Below are positions 8,594-18,444 of a DNA stretch of 64,000 bases, one piece after another. The DNA is taken from positions 62,001 through 126,000 of the forward strand of contig CANMSL010000001.1 of assembly GCA_947500505.1 (NCBI GenBank). Reading direction: 5' to 3'. How positions within the stretch are numbered: the first letter of the stretch is position 1; each line of letters begins with the position of its first letter. Below the pieces are notes generated by a model, which saw nothing but the letters and a program-made list of their open reading frames with translations, did no database searches and had not been told where the DNA came from. Source of the DNA: an uncultured Aquimarina sp. Lineage in GTDB: Bacteria > Bacteroidota > Bacteroidia > Flavobacteriales > Flavobacteriaceae. The translations under genes were made by a program, and so were the position numbers.

Positions 8594-9517
8594 ATGAAAC
8601 ATTTTAGCATACTGTACATTTTCTTACTACTATTTCTCTTTTCGGCTACTGGATCTTCTCAAGAAAACACCGATCAACAACAAGAAAAAGAATTAGAAAC
8701 TCCGTTAGAAGAGCAATATCAAGAAAGTCGTCAGGAAAAAGAAGGGAAACCACAACCTGAAATGACCAGATGGCAAATGCTAAAGTATGATGGTGCTTCT
8801 GCTTTAGGAGGATTAAAACACGCATATACTCAGCCTTTTAAATGGAAAGAAAGAGACTGGGCTACTTTTGGGACCATCATTTCGGGAAGCATTCTTCTGA
8901 TAGCGATTGATGAACCTGCCAATGATTATTTTACGAATCAAAGTGAAGGAGTTCCTCATATAATTAAAGAAAGCGGTTTCCGTTTCGGAAAACCACTTAT
9001 TAACTATGGGTTGACCACAGGTGTATATGCTTTAGGTTTAATCACAAAGGATGAAAAAATAAGGAAAACTGGAGTTTTACTAATTGCTTCTGCTACAGCC
9101 GGAGGTATTTTACAGACGGTGAGTAAAACACTGGTTGGACGGGCCAGACCAACTGCTGAAGAAGGTAATTTAAGTTTTCGTTTTAATTCTAGTGAGGCAG
9201 CATATCATTCTTTCCCATCAGGGCATTCTATTTTATCTTTTACCACTGCTTATGCAATATCTAAACAGTTTGATAATCCTTATATAAAAGGGGGGCTTTA
9301 TGCAGTAGGATTAATTAGCCCTATTTCCCGTTTATGGAGCGGAGCTCATTGGTTGACTGATGTAGTTCTCGGAGTGGCATTAAGTGTTGTGATTGTTGAT
9401 GGTATTGATAACTATCTCAATAAAAAAGAAAGATATGTATACGACAGCAAGAAGTTTAAGATTAAATGGGACCTTAAACTAGGAGCCGGTCAACTAGGTG
9501 TGGTGGGACGATTTTAA
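8594..9517 (+). CDS. Membrane-associated PAP2 family phosphatase
   Basis: 307 residues with a Sec signal (MKHFSILYIFLLLFLFSATGSSQ), a Gln/Glu-rich linker, then hydrophobic helices and all three PAP2 signatures in order: KTLVGRARP (KxxxxxxRP), SFPSGHSILSF (PSGH) and SRLWSGAHWLTDV (SRxxxxxHxxxD). Family members remove phosphate from lipid phosphates such as undecaprenyl diphosphate or phosphatidate at the periplasmic face. The substrate is not predictable. It is convergent with the SRPBCC/GyrI-like gene, whose operon contains a second, haloperoxidase-type member of the same superfamily. Confidence 0.9.
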   Translation: MKHFSILYIFLLLFLFSATGSSQENTDQQQEKELETPLEEQYQESRQEKEGKPQPEMTRWQMLKYDGASALGGLKHAYTQPFKWKERDWATFGTIISGSILLIAIDEPANDYFTNQSEGVPHIIKESGFRFGKPLINYGLTTGVYALGLITKDEKIRKTGVLLIASATAGGILQTVSKTLVGRARPTAEEGNLSFRFNSSEAAYHSFPSGHSILSFTTAYAISKQFDNPYIKGGLYAVGLISPISRLWSGAHWLTDVVLGVALSVVIVDGIDNYLNKKERYVYDSKKFKIKWDLKLGAGQLGVVGRF

Positions 9518-9543
9518 AGAAAATTAAAGCTAATAAACAATCT

Positions 9544-10446
9544 TCATTTGATTGGCAAAAAGATTTCAGCCTTCCATTGAGAAGCATTGCCCTCATGCAT
9601 AGGATTGTTATAAAATATTTCTAATGGTTTCTTTTTAACAAGAATATTTCTCCTCTTTGCATATTCTATGAGCGCAAACCAAGCCTGATCACTATTCCTA
9701 TAATTACCATAAAATGTAGCTTTTAGTGCTTTCTGAGCCGGTGATTTATCATATTTTATTATCGCATTTGTAGGTAGTGAATCTTTATGTATAATTGGAA
9801 ATCCAAAATTAAATTTTATATCATCACTTACTATATCCCAAGCGGTTACTTTGACAAAAGGTGCTCCACTTTCTTCTACTCCATTTTCTAATATTGAAGG
9901 ATAAAGATCAGCATTGGCACGCAACATCATTCCTGCTTTTCCAAAACGACTGGATTTTGAAGAGACATAGAGATACTGTAATGATGGTATTTCGGAAATT
10001 CCTTCTATTTTTATTCTAAAATTCCTTGCAAAGTCATTTACTCTTTTTCCGAATTCCTTCAATTCCCTTTTTAGAGATCTGGTATATGCTGTTTCTCCGG
10101 TGAGTATTCCCAAACGATTTATCACCGAATGTTCATTAGAAGTTACACCAACTTCGATTTTCGTTATAGAATCGCTAACACTTTCTAAGCTCCATTCTAA
10201 ATTAAGTATAGTATCTTTTAATTTTACTTTTTGATACACCATTTCAAAGAGTGCGGTATCTATTGTAGTTATATTCTTTATTTTCGGGTCTGGCCCCCAG
10301 GATTCCCAACTTATTATTTGATGATATACACTACCGGGTGTCCCTTTAACTTTGAATGAAACCTTATAATCATGTTCTTTTATAAATAAATACCAAACAG
10401 ACAATCCTGATAGTAATATCAGGGTAATAATTACAATCTTTTTCAT
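9544..10446 (-). CDS. Membrane-anchored SRPBCC plus GyrI-like effector-binding protein
   Basis: 300 residues. One N-terminal membrane segment (IVIITLILLSGLSVWYLFI), then an SRPBCC/polyketide-cyclase-like half (about 25-145) and a GyrI-like small-molecule-binding half (about 155-300) that ends in the typical pattern YNNPMHEGNASQWKAEIFLPI. There is no DNA-binding domain. The fold suggests binding of a small hydrophobic ligand at the periplasmic face of the inner membrane. It begins one base after the stop of the haloperoxidase-like gene and closes the long SusCD/VCBS series, so its job is probably tied to that system. Confidence 0.72.
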   Translation of the reverse strand: MKKIVIITLILLSGLSVWYLFIKEHDYKVSFKVKGTPGSVYHQIISWESWGPDPKIKNITTIDTALFEMVYQKVKLKDTILNLEWSLESVSDSITKIEVGVTSNEHSVINRLGILTGETAYTRSLKRELKEFGKRVNDFARNFRIKIEGISEIPSLQYLYVSSKSSRFGKAGMMLRANADLYPSILENGVEESGAPFVKVTAWDIVSDDIKFNFGFPIIHKDSLPTNAIIKYDKSPAQKALKATFYGNYRNSDQAWFALIEYAKRRNILVKKKPLEIFYNNPMHEGNASQWKAEIFLPIK

Positions 10447-10447
10447 C

Positions 10448-11863
10448 TTAATTAGAACTTGCTACTCCAGAATTTGATGTATTCATTTCTAATTTATTTA
10501 CTACAAAACTTCCTAAGGATCGTCCTTGATCTAATCCCAGGTCAATAGCTGCACGATAATGGATTCCGCCGTACAACCTGCTTATAGCGGCTTCATCTGC
10601 TGCTTTATTAAAGGATATAAAAGAACGAACAGGTAACCCGTACGGCACTTCTGTATCATCATCAAAAGCAAAGTTATCTCCAAAAATATCCGTAAGAACT
10701 GTTGAAGCTGCTCCGGAAACCACAGAGTGACCACTAGTATATTCGGGAAATGGAGGTGTTTGTAAAACCGGAGTCCAGTTTTCATCGATATGTTGGTTGA
10801 TCAAAGTTTCTGGGCGAATCAGGTTACTTCTGTATTTCTCATCCCAACAACTGATAAACGCATCTGAAATAGCAATGGATGTTTTTGTGTATGCAAAAAC
10901 AGTCTTTGCAAAATCCGAATTAGTTTTTTTACAAGCTATTTTACATATTCCTATCCAATGTGCTCCTGGTGTAATTTTCTTGGTTGCAAACATCAGGTGA
11001 CCTTTATGAGTAGAAACATATGGATTACAATCCCAGAATTGTGCAATTTCCAATTTTTCTGAATCTTCTCCTTCTTCTTTTATTTTTTGACCTACTTCAT
11101 ACGTTTCCATAAGTTCCTTATAGAATGGCGTATCTTTTTCTAATGAAAAATCGGGATATCTTGCTGGTTTAAATTGAGAAGATGAATCAATAATCGAAGG
11201 TCTTATTTCTTTCCAATGAGGTTCAATACCATCCATGTAATCCGGTGGTGTTGGTTGCCATCTGGAAGGATCTTCTGTGTTTATTGAAAATTTAGGCATC
11301 GTTCTGGTTTGTGCATAATTATCCGAAGCATACCAATTTTTGATATGTTCTGCCACTTTTAGACCATATATTCTAGAATTATTAAATGTTTTTTCATTCT
11401 GTGATTTCCATGAATTATATAAACTATCCCGATACAGCTCTACACGATCTTCAGAAAAAAGCAATGATTTTCCTACTTCTAAATATGCAACCAGCGCAGA
11501 AAGCCTGTAGTTTATAGTCTTTGTTGTATCAACAGCAGGAACCGTACTTAGATTATGTAATTGGTTAGAGAGCGATTTATAATTTTCCCCCTCTTGTCTT
11601 ATTACCTCATATGCTGCAATATTAGCATAGTTATATATCCTACTCGCTACAGGAGGAGAAAATATGTCATGTACCATTACTTCCGTAATTTTGTCTACGG
11701 CTTGGTGGTAATTATCAGCTGTAATTTCAATTTTTTTTACTTCTTTTTGACAAGCATTTGTAAGCAATAGTAAAGAAGCTGACAAAAACACATTCCTTCC
11801 TCTTTTCAATAAATGCTTTTTACTTAATTTATTGAAGCATTTCGTAAACCTCTGCTTTTCCAT
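10448..11863 (-). CDS. Vanadium-dependent haloperoxidase-like lipoprotein (PAP2 superfamily)
   Basis: 471 residues. A long basic N-region leads to a lipobox with Cys38 (LLLLTNAC). The vanadate/phosphate-binding signatures are complete: KYRSNLIRP (KxxxxxxRP, about residue 344), TSGHSVVSG (about 376, with the acid-base His) and SRLYGGIHYRAAID (about 424-437, with the vanadate-ligand His). Length and motif spacing fit bacterial vanadium haloperoxidases better than small PAP2 phosphatases. Related marine flavobacterial enzymes oxidise iodide or bromide with peroxide; some family members act as phosphatases. The start overlaps the end of the upstream VCBS gene by 35 bp, so it is translated within that operon. 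Halide choice cannot be read from the sequence. Confidence 0.83.
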   Translation of the reverse strand: MEKQRFTKCFNKLSKKHLLKRGRNVFLSASLLLLTNACQKEVKKIEITADNYHQAVDKITEVMVHDIFSPPVASRIYNYANIAAYEVIRQEGENYKSLSNQLHNLSTVPAVDTTKTINYRLSALVAYLEVGKSLLFSEDRVELYRDSLYNSWKSQNEKTFNNSRIYGLKVAEHIKNWYASDNYAQTRTMPKFSINTEDPSRWQPTPPDYMDGIEPHWKEIRPSIIDSSSQFKPARYPDFSLEKDTPFYKELMETYEVGQKIKEEGEDSEKLEIAQFWDCNPYVSTHKGHLMFATKKITPGAHWIGICKIACKKTNSDFAKTVFAYTKTSIAISDAFISCWDEKYRSNLIRPETLINQHIDENWTPVLQTPPFPEYTSGHSVVSGAASTVLTDIFGDNFAFDDDTEVPYGLPVRSFISFNKAADEAAISRLYGGIHYRAAIDLGLDQGRSLGSFVVNKLEMNTSNSGVASSN

Positions 11864-14800
11864 TATTTAATGTAATTAGTATGTAATCCTTATCTGCAAA
11901 ATTAATAATATTTAATCCTCTAACCGATTTCTGACTCAGGTTAATATTTAATTCCTTAGCTTCAATAATAGAAGCTCCTTCTTCTAATATAGCTCCTGCA
12001 AATCCGTCAAATCTACCGTGATACGGGATTACACCAAAATAATTGCCAGCCATCAATACTTCTTCTTTATTATCTTTATCAAAATCATATTTAAGCATTG
12101 AAGTAATTGGTGCTACTTGAACCGAATTCTCAAATGGAATAAATGAAAATCTTCCTTTCTCGTTTTTTAGATATCCAGAAGCTAATTGATGCACCTCTAG
12201 TACGTTTGCTTTTTCTAATCCATCTTTTCCAAAAATTTCTTCTACAGTTGCCCCTGCAAAACTAGTATAGGTAGTAAACTTTTTCTTTAAATAATTTAAC
12301 TGACCTGATAGTTCATCTAATCCTAAGGCCGTATAGTATTTACCTTCTTTTGGCAATGCCAAAATTGTTTCTGTTTTGTTATTGTTATCAAAATCAGCAT
12401 AATACATCCTTAACGGAAAATCCGGTGAAGCTGAAAGTTTAGAGTTCAATCCAAAGTTACCTAATATATAGTCGGTATCACCATCATTGTCAATATCAAA
12501 ATCCACAATTGACTGCCAAAGTCCCTTTAGTTTTTCTGTCAAAACTTTGGTAGTAACATTAGTCAAATTTCCATTTTGGTTTTCAAAAAAATGTGGTGAC
12601 ATCCATTCTCCAATTATAATTAAATCTTTAACTCGATCATTATTAAAATCACTCCAAACGGCATCTGTAATCATTCCTACGTTCTGCAGACTTTTATTTT
12701 CTTTTATTTTAAAATTCCCATCATCATTAATTAAGAGGTAAGAATTTGGAATATTCCCAAAATCATTAGAGACAGCATATCCTCCAATAAAAAGATCCAG
12801 ATCACCATCATTGTCAATATCATTAGGTTTCAACACAGATTCATGTTCATATAACTCCGGGAAATTACTTTTTGTAAAGCCAACATCTGAGTTGATATAT
12901 AACCGGTCAACCAATTCCTTTGATGTACCAAAAAACTCGCCGCCAGAAGATGCTACCAACAGATCATTTTTAGCATTCTTATTAAGATCATCTATTAGAG
13001 CTGCGACATCTTCCTTTTTTTTATCAAGGGTGAGAAACTCTGACGGTTGTTCTTCGAAACCGGTGGTGGTTTGAAAATATATTTTAGAGGCTTCCAGCTT
13101 AGAACTACCAAAAAAAATATCATCTTTACCATCTCCATTTAAATCACCGATGGCAGTAGCAGGTCCCCGATCAGAAATTTTATATGGGATTAATTTTTGA
13201 CGATTAAAATCTGTATAGTTATTCTCCTTATGAACATAATTCAATCCGGGAATAGCATCTGTTTTTTTAAACCATTTTTTCTTTTTAGGAAATAGTTTTT
13301 CATAATTGACAGCTTCTCTTTTGTGCAATAATGTAATTGTCAACGTTTGATTGGATGCTATATTCTCTGCTACCTGGATGGTATTATCTGGCCATATTAT
13401 TTTTAAGGAATCTATTGTTTTTGTAGTATCGTATCCAAAATGAACAGCTGGTTCTGAAGACGACTGAAACCCTTTGGATGTAAATAATTGTTTGTATTGT
13501 GCTATTCCCTGATGGTAGGATATTACTTTGGTCCCTATTCCTAATTTGTTTTTATCTTTAAATTTAAATTTTAGTTTTAAAAAGTTCTTTTTACCGTTAG
13601 TTTTGTTTTGATAGAAAGAGGCACGTGCATTGACATTATTGGTTACTATATCAAGATCTCCATCATTATCAAAATCAGCATAAGCACTTCCTGTAGAAGC
13701 TGTATTTTCTAAAGGAAGCCAAATCTTCGATTTATCCATAAAGTTAATCTGACCATCTCCTTTGAAAATACAATTCTGCACCTCACCTGATGGCATTATA
13801 TTTAAAGCTTCATTATCCACTAGCTTAGAACTGTTTAGCTTTTTCTGTATTTTTTCGTTAGAAATATATTTAATGTAATCCAGATCGTTAGGTCTTTTAG
13901 GAATACCATTAGAGATAAATACATCTTGTTTCCCATCTTGATCATAATCTGCAAACAGGGCGGACCAACTCCAATCAGTAGACGCTACACCGCTTAATAA
14001 TGCTGTTTCTGAAAAATAGTTTCCTTTATTGATCTGAAGCATATTTCGTGCATATTGATAATGATATCCTAAACGATTGATCCGCATTTGCAACATATCT
14101 ACTGTTTCATCACCTGCAGAAGCCTTCAGGATTTTTTCGTCTTTGGGAGTCATATCCAGTGTCATAATATCCAGGTATCCGTCGTGATTGATATCAGCGA
14201 CATCATTTCCCATTGAAAAACGACTGGTATGACCAAAGTATAATTTTAGAGATTCTCTAAAAGTACCATCCCCATTATTGATATAATAATAATCATCTTC
14301 GTGAAAATCATTACTAACATAAATATCGGTATATCCATCGTTATTAAAATCCGCAGTTGCTAATCCTAATCCATATCCATTGCCACCGCCAAAAATCCCT
14401 GCTTCGGCACTAACATCGGTAAATGTATCTCCATCATTTCGAAGTAACTTATCTCCGCTCTCTGAGCTTCTCTTGTTTCTGAGTGATGCACTACCAAAAG
14501 AATTTTGGGTATGAATTGCGTGGTTTAGAAGGTACATATCCAAATCACCATCATTATCATAATCAAAAAAAGCCGCTGAAGTAGAATAATTTTTAAAATC
14601 CAATCCGTAATCGGCTGCTTTTTCGGTAAATGTATTATCACCATTATTAATAAACAATTCGTTTTTACCTTTTAGACCCTGCAGACCTACTACAGCACAA
14701 ACATAAATGTCTAAATACCCGTCTCCATTGATATCTGCCATCACTGTACCAGTGTTCCAGTCAGAATTTCCTGCAACTCCGGCTTTGCCTGTAATATCTT

Positions 14801-15095
14801 CGAATTGAAAGTTTCCTTTATTGAGATAGAGTTTGTTTTTGCCTTGATTAGAAGTAAAAAATACATCTACCAGATCATCTTTATTGATATCTCCTACCGC
14901 AACTCCAGCACCATTATAATAATATAGATAATCCAGAATATTTAATTCTTCTGTAGGATTCAGAGTGTTTTCAAAATCTACTTTTGTAACATCCGAAGAT
15001 ATTTTATCAAATAATTCACCTTGTAGTGCTTCTTCTTTTTTACAAGTAGATAAAAGCAACAATGCAAAAGTTGATATGATGATATTCCTGATCAT
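11829..15095 (-). CDS. VCBS/FG-GAP and ASPIC/UnbV lipoprotein, copy 3
   Basis: The start at 15095 gives MIRNIIISTFALLLLSTC with lipobox Cys18; the longer frame adds 24 residues without a signal and is rejected. About 1,088 residues. Residues ~60-510 and ~650-1,000 hold many calcium-binding loops of the DxDxDG type (ADFDNDGDLDI, DINHDGYLDI) typical of FG-GAP/VCBS beta-propeller repeats. Between them, at about 518-588, lies an ASPIC/UnbV (CRTAC1-type) domain (SKGFQSSSEPAVHFG; DSLKIIWPDN). It is probably a surface lipoprotein that binds a ligand or partner in a calcium-dependent way. It is the third of three tandem paralogues and overlaps the haloperoxidase-like gene. Confidence 0.88.
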   Translation of the reverse strand: MIRNIIISTFALLLLSTCKKEEALQGELFDKISSDVTKVDFENTLNPTEELNILDYLYYYNGAGVAVGDINKDDLVDVFFTSNQGKNKLYLNKGNFQFEDITGKAGVAGNSDWNTGTVMADINGDGYLDIYVCAVVGLQGLKGKNELFINNGDNTFTEKAADYGLDFKNYSTSAAFFDYDNDGDLDMYLLNHAIHTQNSFGSASLRNKRSSESGDKLLRNDGDTFTDVSAEAGIFGGGNGYGLGLATADFNNDGYTDIYVSNDFHEDDYYYINNGDGTFRESLKLYFGHTSRFSMGNDVADINHDGYLDIMTLDMTPKDEKILKASAGDETVDMLQMRINRLGYHYQYARNMLQINKGNYFSETALLSGVASTDWSWSALFADYDQDGKQDVFISNGIPKRPNDLDYIKYISNEKIQKKLNSSKLVDNEALNIMPSGEVQNCIFKGDGQINFMDKSKIWLPLENTASTGSAYADFDNDGDLDIVTNNVNARASFYQNKTNGKKNFLKLKFKFKDKNKLGIGTKVISYHQGIAQYKQLFTSKGFQSSSEPAVHFGYDTTKTIDSLKIIWPDNTIQVAENIASNQTLTITLLHKREAVNYEKLFPKKKKWFKKTDAIPGLNYVHKENNYTDFNRQKLIPYKISDRGPATAIGDLNGDGKDDIFFGSSKLEASKIYFQTTTGFEEQPSEFLTLDKKKEDVAALIDDLNKNAKNDLLVASSGGEFFGTSKELVDRLYINSDVGFTKSNFPELYEHESVLKPNDIDNDGDLDLFIGGYAVSNDFGNIPNSYLLINDDGNFKIKENKSLQNVGMITDAVWSDFNNDRVKDLIIIGEWMSPHFFENQNGNLTNVTTKVLTEKLKGLWQSIVDFDIDNDGDTDYILGNFGLNSKLSASPDFPLRMYYADFDNNNKTETILALPKEGKYYTALGLDELSGQLNYLKKKFTTYTSFAGATVEEIFGKDGLEKANVLEVHQLASGYLKNEKGRFSFIPFENSVQVAPITSMLKYDFDKDNKEEVLMAGNYFGVIPYHGRFDGFAGAILEEGASIIEAKELNINLSQKSVRGLNIINFADKDYILITLNNGKAEVYEMLQ

Positions 15096-15114
15096 TTTGA
15101 TGAATCCTATTCTT

Positions 15115-18100
15115 CTATAATTTATTATTAATTTTGAAGATTTTAGGGGCTTTATTATTAATCCCAACCAGTAAATATTTATCTCCGGATTTGTTCTTCA
15201 TCCAGCGCATCGCTCTTACTTCATCCTCTACCAAAAAACCGGATGACTTTTGATCTTTAAAATTCCCTTTACCATCTCCTAATAATATGTTTCCTCTACT
15301 TGCATCCAACCTGGAAAATTGTGGCTTAAAGTTATAATTATTCCCTGCAATAATCAGATCTAAATAACCATCGTTATTTACATCTTCTGTTTCAATATCA
15401 CAGATACAAGATAATTGTGTTTCCTTAGGAAGTTTTTTAATCTCAAAAGTGTTATCCCCATTATTATATGCTACCAGACTGGCAAAGTTATTTACGGTTT
15501 TAATTGTAGTGTTATCCAAGATTTCTTTAGTGAAAAGCTCATCAATAGATTTGGTTGCATATTCAGAAAATCTAAGGTTTTGCTTCTTTAAAACGTTAAT
15601 CTGAGCTGTAATTTCTTTTTTTAGATGTATCGGCATGTCTCTTCCATCGATTGTCTGAGTTACAATTTGTTCTGCGGTTCCGTTATTATCAAAATCGTTA
15701 ATATACAACTTAGAAGGCGTTTCTGATGTACTTTGATACATAGAATTTAGTCCTCTGTTTCCCAGAACCAAATCTATATCACCGTCATCATCCAAATCTT
15801 TTGCTTCGACCGTATTAAACCATCCAGAAACTTCATCTAAATTTGTGTTTATCTGGTTTAATTTACTTCCATCATTAAGGAAAATTTTTGGGGACATCCA
15901 TTCTCCTACCAGAGTCAGGTCTTTTTTACCATCTCCATCAATATCCTCCCAGGTAGCATCTGTGATCATACCTATATTTTTCGCTTCGGCTGCTTTTTTA
16001 CTGGTTACATCTATAAAATTGCCGTTACCATCATTCTCCAGAAAATAACTTTGAGGTGACACTCCATAGGTTCCGATTATACTGTGACTTCCAACAAACA
16101 AATCGATATCGCCATCCTGGTCATAATCATAAGCTGCAACAACCGAAATGTTGGTATTCGTTGGTTTTATAACATTTCCTCTAGAAAAATTACCTCGCCC
16201 ATCATTCATATAACTTCTGACTCCTGTTCTGGCTCCTTTAAAATTACCACCGGAACCAATCACTAAATCCAAATCCTTATCTCCGTCTATATCTTCAAAA
16301 ATAGCTGTGGTGTCTTCAAAAATATCTTCGGTCTGAAAAGAGGTAGCATTTAACTTTCCTGAATCATTCTGTACATATAATTTTCCAGTCTGACCATAGG
16401 CTCCTCCTATAAAAACATCATCATTACCATCTCCATTAACATCTCCAATAGCCAATGCAGGACCTTCTCTCGATTGCATTTTGTAAATCAGACCTTCGTA
16501 ATCAAAATCTACATAAGGGTCTTCTTTATGACTTGATAATGTATGTGTAATCTCTTTAAAATAGGTGTCTTTCTTTTCTGTGATATACTGATAATTATTG
16601 TCAGCATTTTTATGGTTCAATTCAATTTGTGTATTTACAATAACATTAGTCATCAGCTGCGACTTGCTATCTGGATAAATAATCCGCAAAGAGTCTACTT
16701 TATCTCTCCTACCCAGACCAATGGTCATCACGTACTCTATTGAAGACTGAAAACCTCTGGTAGGGATCAATTCCTGTCTCAACGTCTCATTACCTGTATA
16801 TACCTCGACAATACTTCCAATACCAAAAGTATTTTTATCGTATCCGTTGACTTTGACTTTCAAATAATGGTTTTTGTTCTTTTCACTATTATTCTGATAA
16901 ATCGAGACAGGCATATTGAAATTATTTACAATGAGATCCAGATCACCATCATTATCCAGGTCTCCATAGGCTGATCCATTAGAAAAAGTTGGTTCATCAA
17001 ACCCCCAATCATTTGTGGCATCAGAAAAGGTTAAATCACCGTTATTTTTAAAAGCATAATTTGAAATTGGTGTAGAGGGCATTTTTCTAATGATAGAATC
17101 TACCTCTTCCTTTTTTCCGGTTAATATCATTCTCTGGATAATATCATTGGCAAAAAAATTCATAAAATCCTGATCCGTAAGATCGTGATAGATACCATTA
17201 CTTACATACATGTCGCGGTACCCATCATTATCCATATCAAATAACAGAGCTCCCCAGCTCCAATCAGTTTTAGCCACACCACTATAAAATGCGATTTCTG
17301 AAAATGTATTGTCGCCATTATTTAGCTGCAACGAATTCTGCATATACTGATTATAAAAATCCCGGCTTTTTTTCAGCTGATATACATCGTAACTTTCGAA
17401 GGAACTGGTTTCTTTTAGTCGTTGATCTTGTTCCGGCAACATGTCGGTTACAAATATCTCCGGATAGCCGTCATTATTTATATCCGCCATATCTGCTCCC
17501 ATTGAAGAAATGCTTAGGTGTTTTACCCAATCTTTTATTTCTTCATTAAACGTTCCATCGCCTTGATTTATGTAGAGGTAATCTCTTTCATAAAAATCAT
17601 TAGACACGTAGATATCCGGCAGCAGGTCTTTGTTAACATCTCCAATGGTTACCCCCAATCCAAAACCAATAAGGCTTCCGAATATTCCTGCAGCTTCGCT
17701 TACATCCGTGAATATTCCATCATCATTTCTGAGTAATTTATCACCTCCCCCTTTTAAAATTTCCGGAATATCCCAGTCATTTGCTCTAAGATTGCGTTTG
17801 TTTACATATCCTAAACTACTTACCGGGATAAAACTATTATTAAGAATATACACATCCAGATCTCCATCTTTATCATAATCAAAAAACGCTGCGTGAGTCG
17901 TAAATCCACTATCTGCCAAATTATAATCTGCCGCTTTTTCTGTAAATGTTATGGTTCCTGAGTCTGCTGATGGGCCGTTATTTATAAAAAGTTCATTCTT
18001 TTGATCATCTCCTTCTACATTACCGGCATTACAGACATAAATATCCAATAACCCATCTGCATTTATATCTACCATTACCACTCCGGTTGACCAGGAATTT

Positions 18101-18444
18101 TTACCTGTTGTATTGGACGATTCGGAAATATCTTCAAATGAAAAATCTCCTTTATTCAGATACAGTTTATTTTGTTTTCTATTTGCGGTTAAATAGACAT
18201 CCGGTAACCCATCATTATTTATATCACCTATAGCTACTCCTCCTCCGTTATAGAAATTCCTATATTTAAAAATATTGAAGTCTTTTTCGTTATTTACCTG
18301 GTTGATAAAATCAATATTTGTTTTTTCTGATGTTAGTTTGGTAAATAACGTATGTTCTTTCTCTGTTGGTTTATCCAGCTTTTTTTCCTTCGCACAGGAT
18401 AGAAGCATTAGCATTACAAGAATTTTATATATGAACTTATTCAT
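15115..18444 (-). CDS. VCBS/FG-GAP and ASPIC/UnbV lipoprotein, copy 2
   Basis: 1,109 residues. Lipoprotein signal MNKFIYKILVMLMLLSC with Cys17. It has the same layout as its neighbours: an N-terminal propeller region rich in DxDxDG loops (FFDYDKDGDLDVYILNN), an ASPIC/UnbV domain at about 540-610 (PTRGFQSSIEYVMTIG; DSLRIIYPDS), and a second propeller region up to the C-terminus. It starts 8 bp inside the end of copy 1 and ends 19 bp before copy 3, so the three are one transcription unit. No catalytic motif is seen; a binding role is inferred. Confidence 0.88.
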   Translation of the reverse strand: MNKFIYKILVMLMLLSCAKEKKLDKPTEKEHTLFTKLTSEKTNIDFINQVNNEKDFNIFKYRNFYNGGGVAIGDINNDGLPDVYLTANRKQNKLYLNKGDFSFEDISESSNTTGKNSWSTGVVMVDINADGLLDIYVCNAGNVEGDDQKNELFINNGPSADSGTITFTEKAADYNLADSGFTTHAAFFDYDKDGDLDVYILNNSFIPVSSLGYVNKRNLRANDWDIPEILKGGGDKLLRNDDGIFTDVSEAAGIFGSLIGFGLGVTIGDVNKDLLPDIYVSNDFYERDYLYINQGDGTFNEEIKDWVKHLSISSMGADMADINNDGYPEIFVTDMLPEQDQRLKETSSFESYDVYQLKKSRDFYNQYMQNSLQLNNGDNTFSEIAFYSGVAKTDWSWGALLFDMDNDGYRDMYVSNGIYHDLTDQDFMNFFANDIIQRMILTGKKEEVDSIIRKMPSTPISNYAFKNNGDLTFSDATNDWGFDEPTFSNGSAYGDLDNDGDLDLIVNNFNMPVSIYQNNSEKNKNHYLKVKVNGYDKNTFGIGSIVEVYTGNETLRQELIPTRGFQSSIEYVMTIGLGRRDKVDSLRIIYPDSKSQLMTNVIVNTQIELNHKNADNNYQYITEKKDTYFKEITHTLSSHKEDPYVDFDYEGLIYKMQSREGPALAIGDVNGDGNDDVFIGGAYGQTGKLYVQNDSGKLNATSFQTEDIFEDTTAIFEDIDGDKDLDLVIGSGGNFKGARTGVRSYMNDGRGNFSRGNVIKPTNTNISVVAAYDYDQDGDIDLFVGSHSIIGTYGVSPQSYFLENDGNGNFIDVTSKKAAEAKNIGMITDATWEDIDGDGKKDLTLVGEWMSPKIFLNDGSKLNQINTNLDEVSGWFNTVEAKDLDDDGDIDLVLGNRGLNSMYQSTSETPSKLYINDFDNNGTAEQIVTQTIDGRDMPIHLKKEITAQINVLKKQNLRFSEYATKSIDELFTKEILDNTTIKTVNNFASLVAYNNGDNTFEIKKLPKETQLSCICDIETEDVNNDGYLDLIIAGNNYNFKPQFSRLDASRGNILLGDGKGNFKDQKSSGFLVEDEVRAMRWMKNKSGDKYLLVGINNKAPKIFKINNKL

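Noticed and set aside
15095..15167. A longer start for VCBS copy 3
   Set aside because: The extra 24 residues would place a hydrophilic stretch before the lipoprotein signal and overlap the upstream gene by more than 50 bp.
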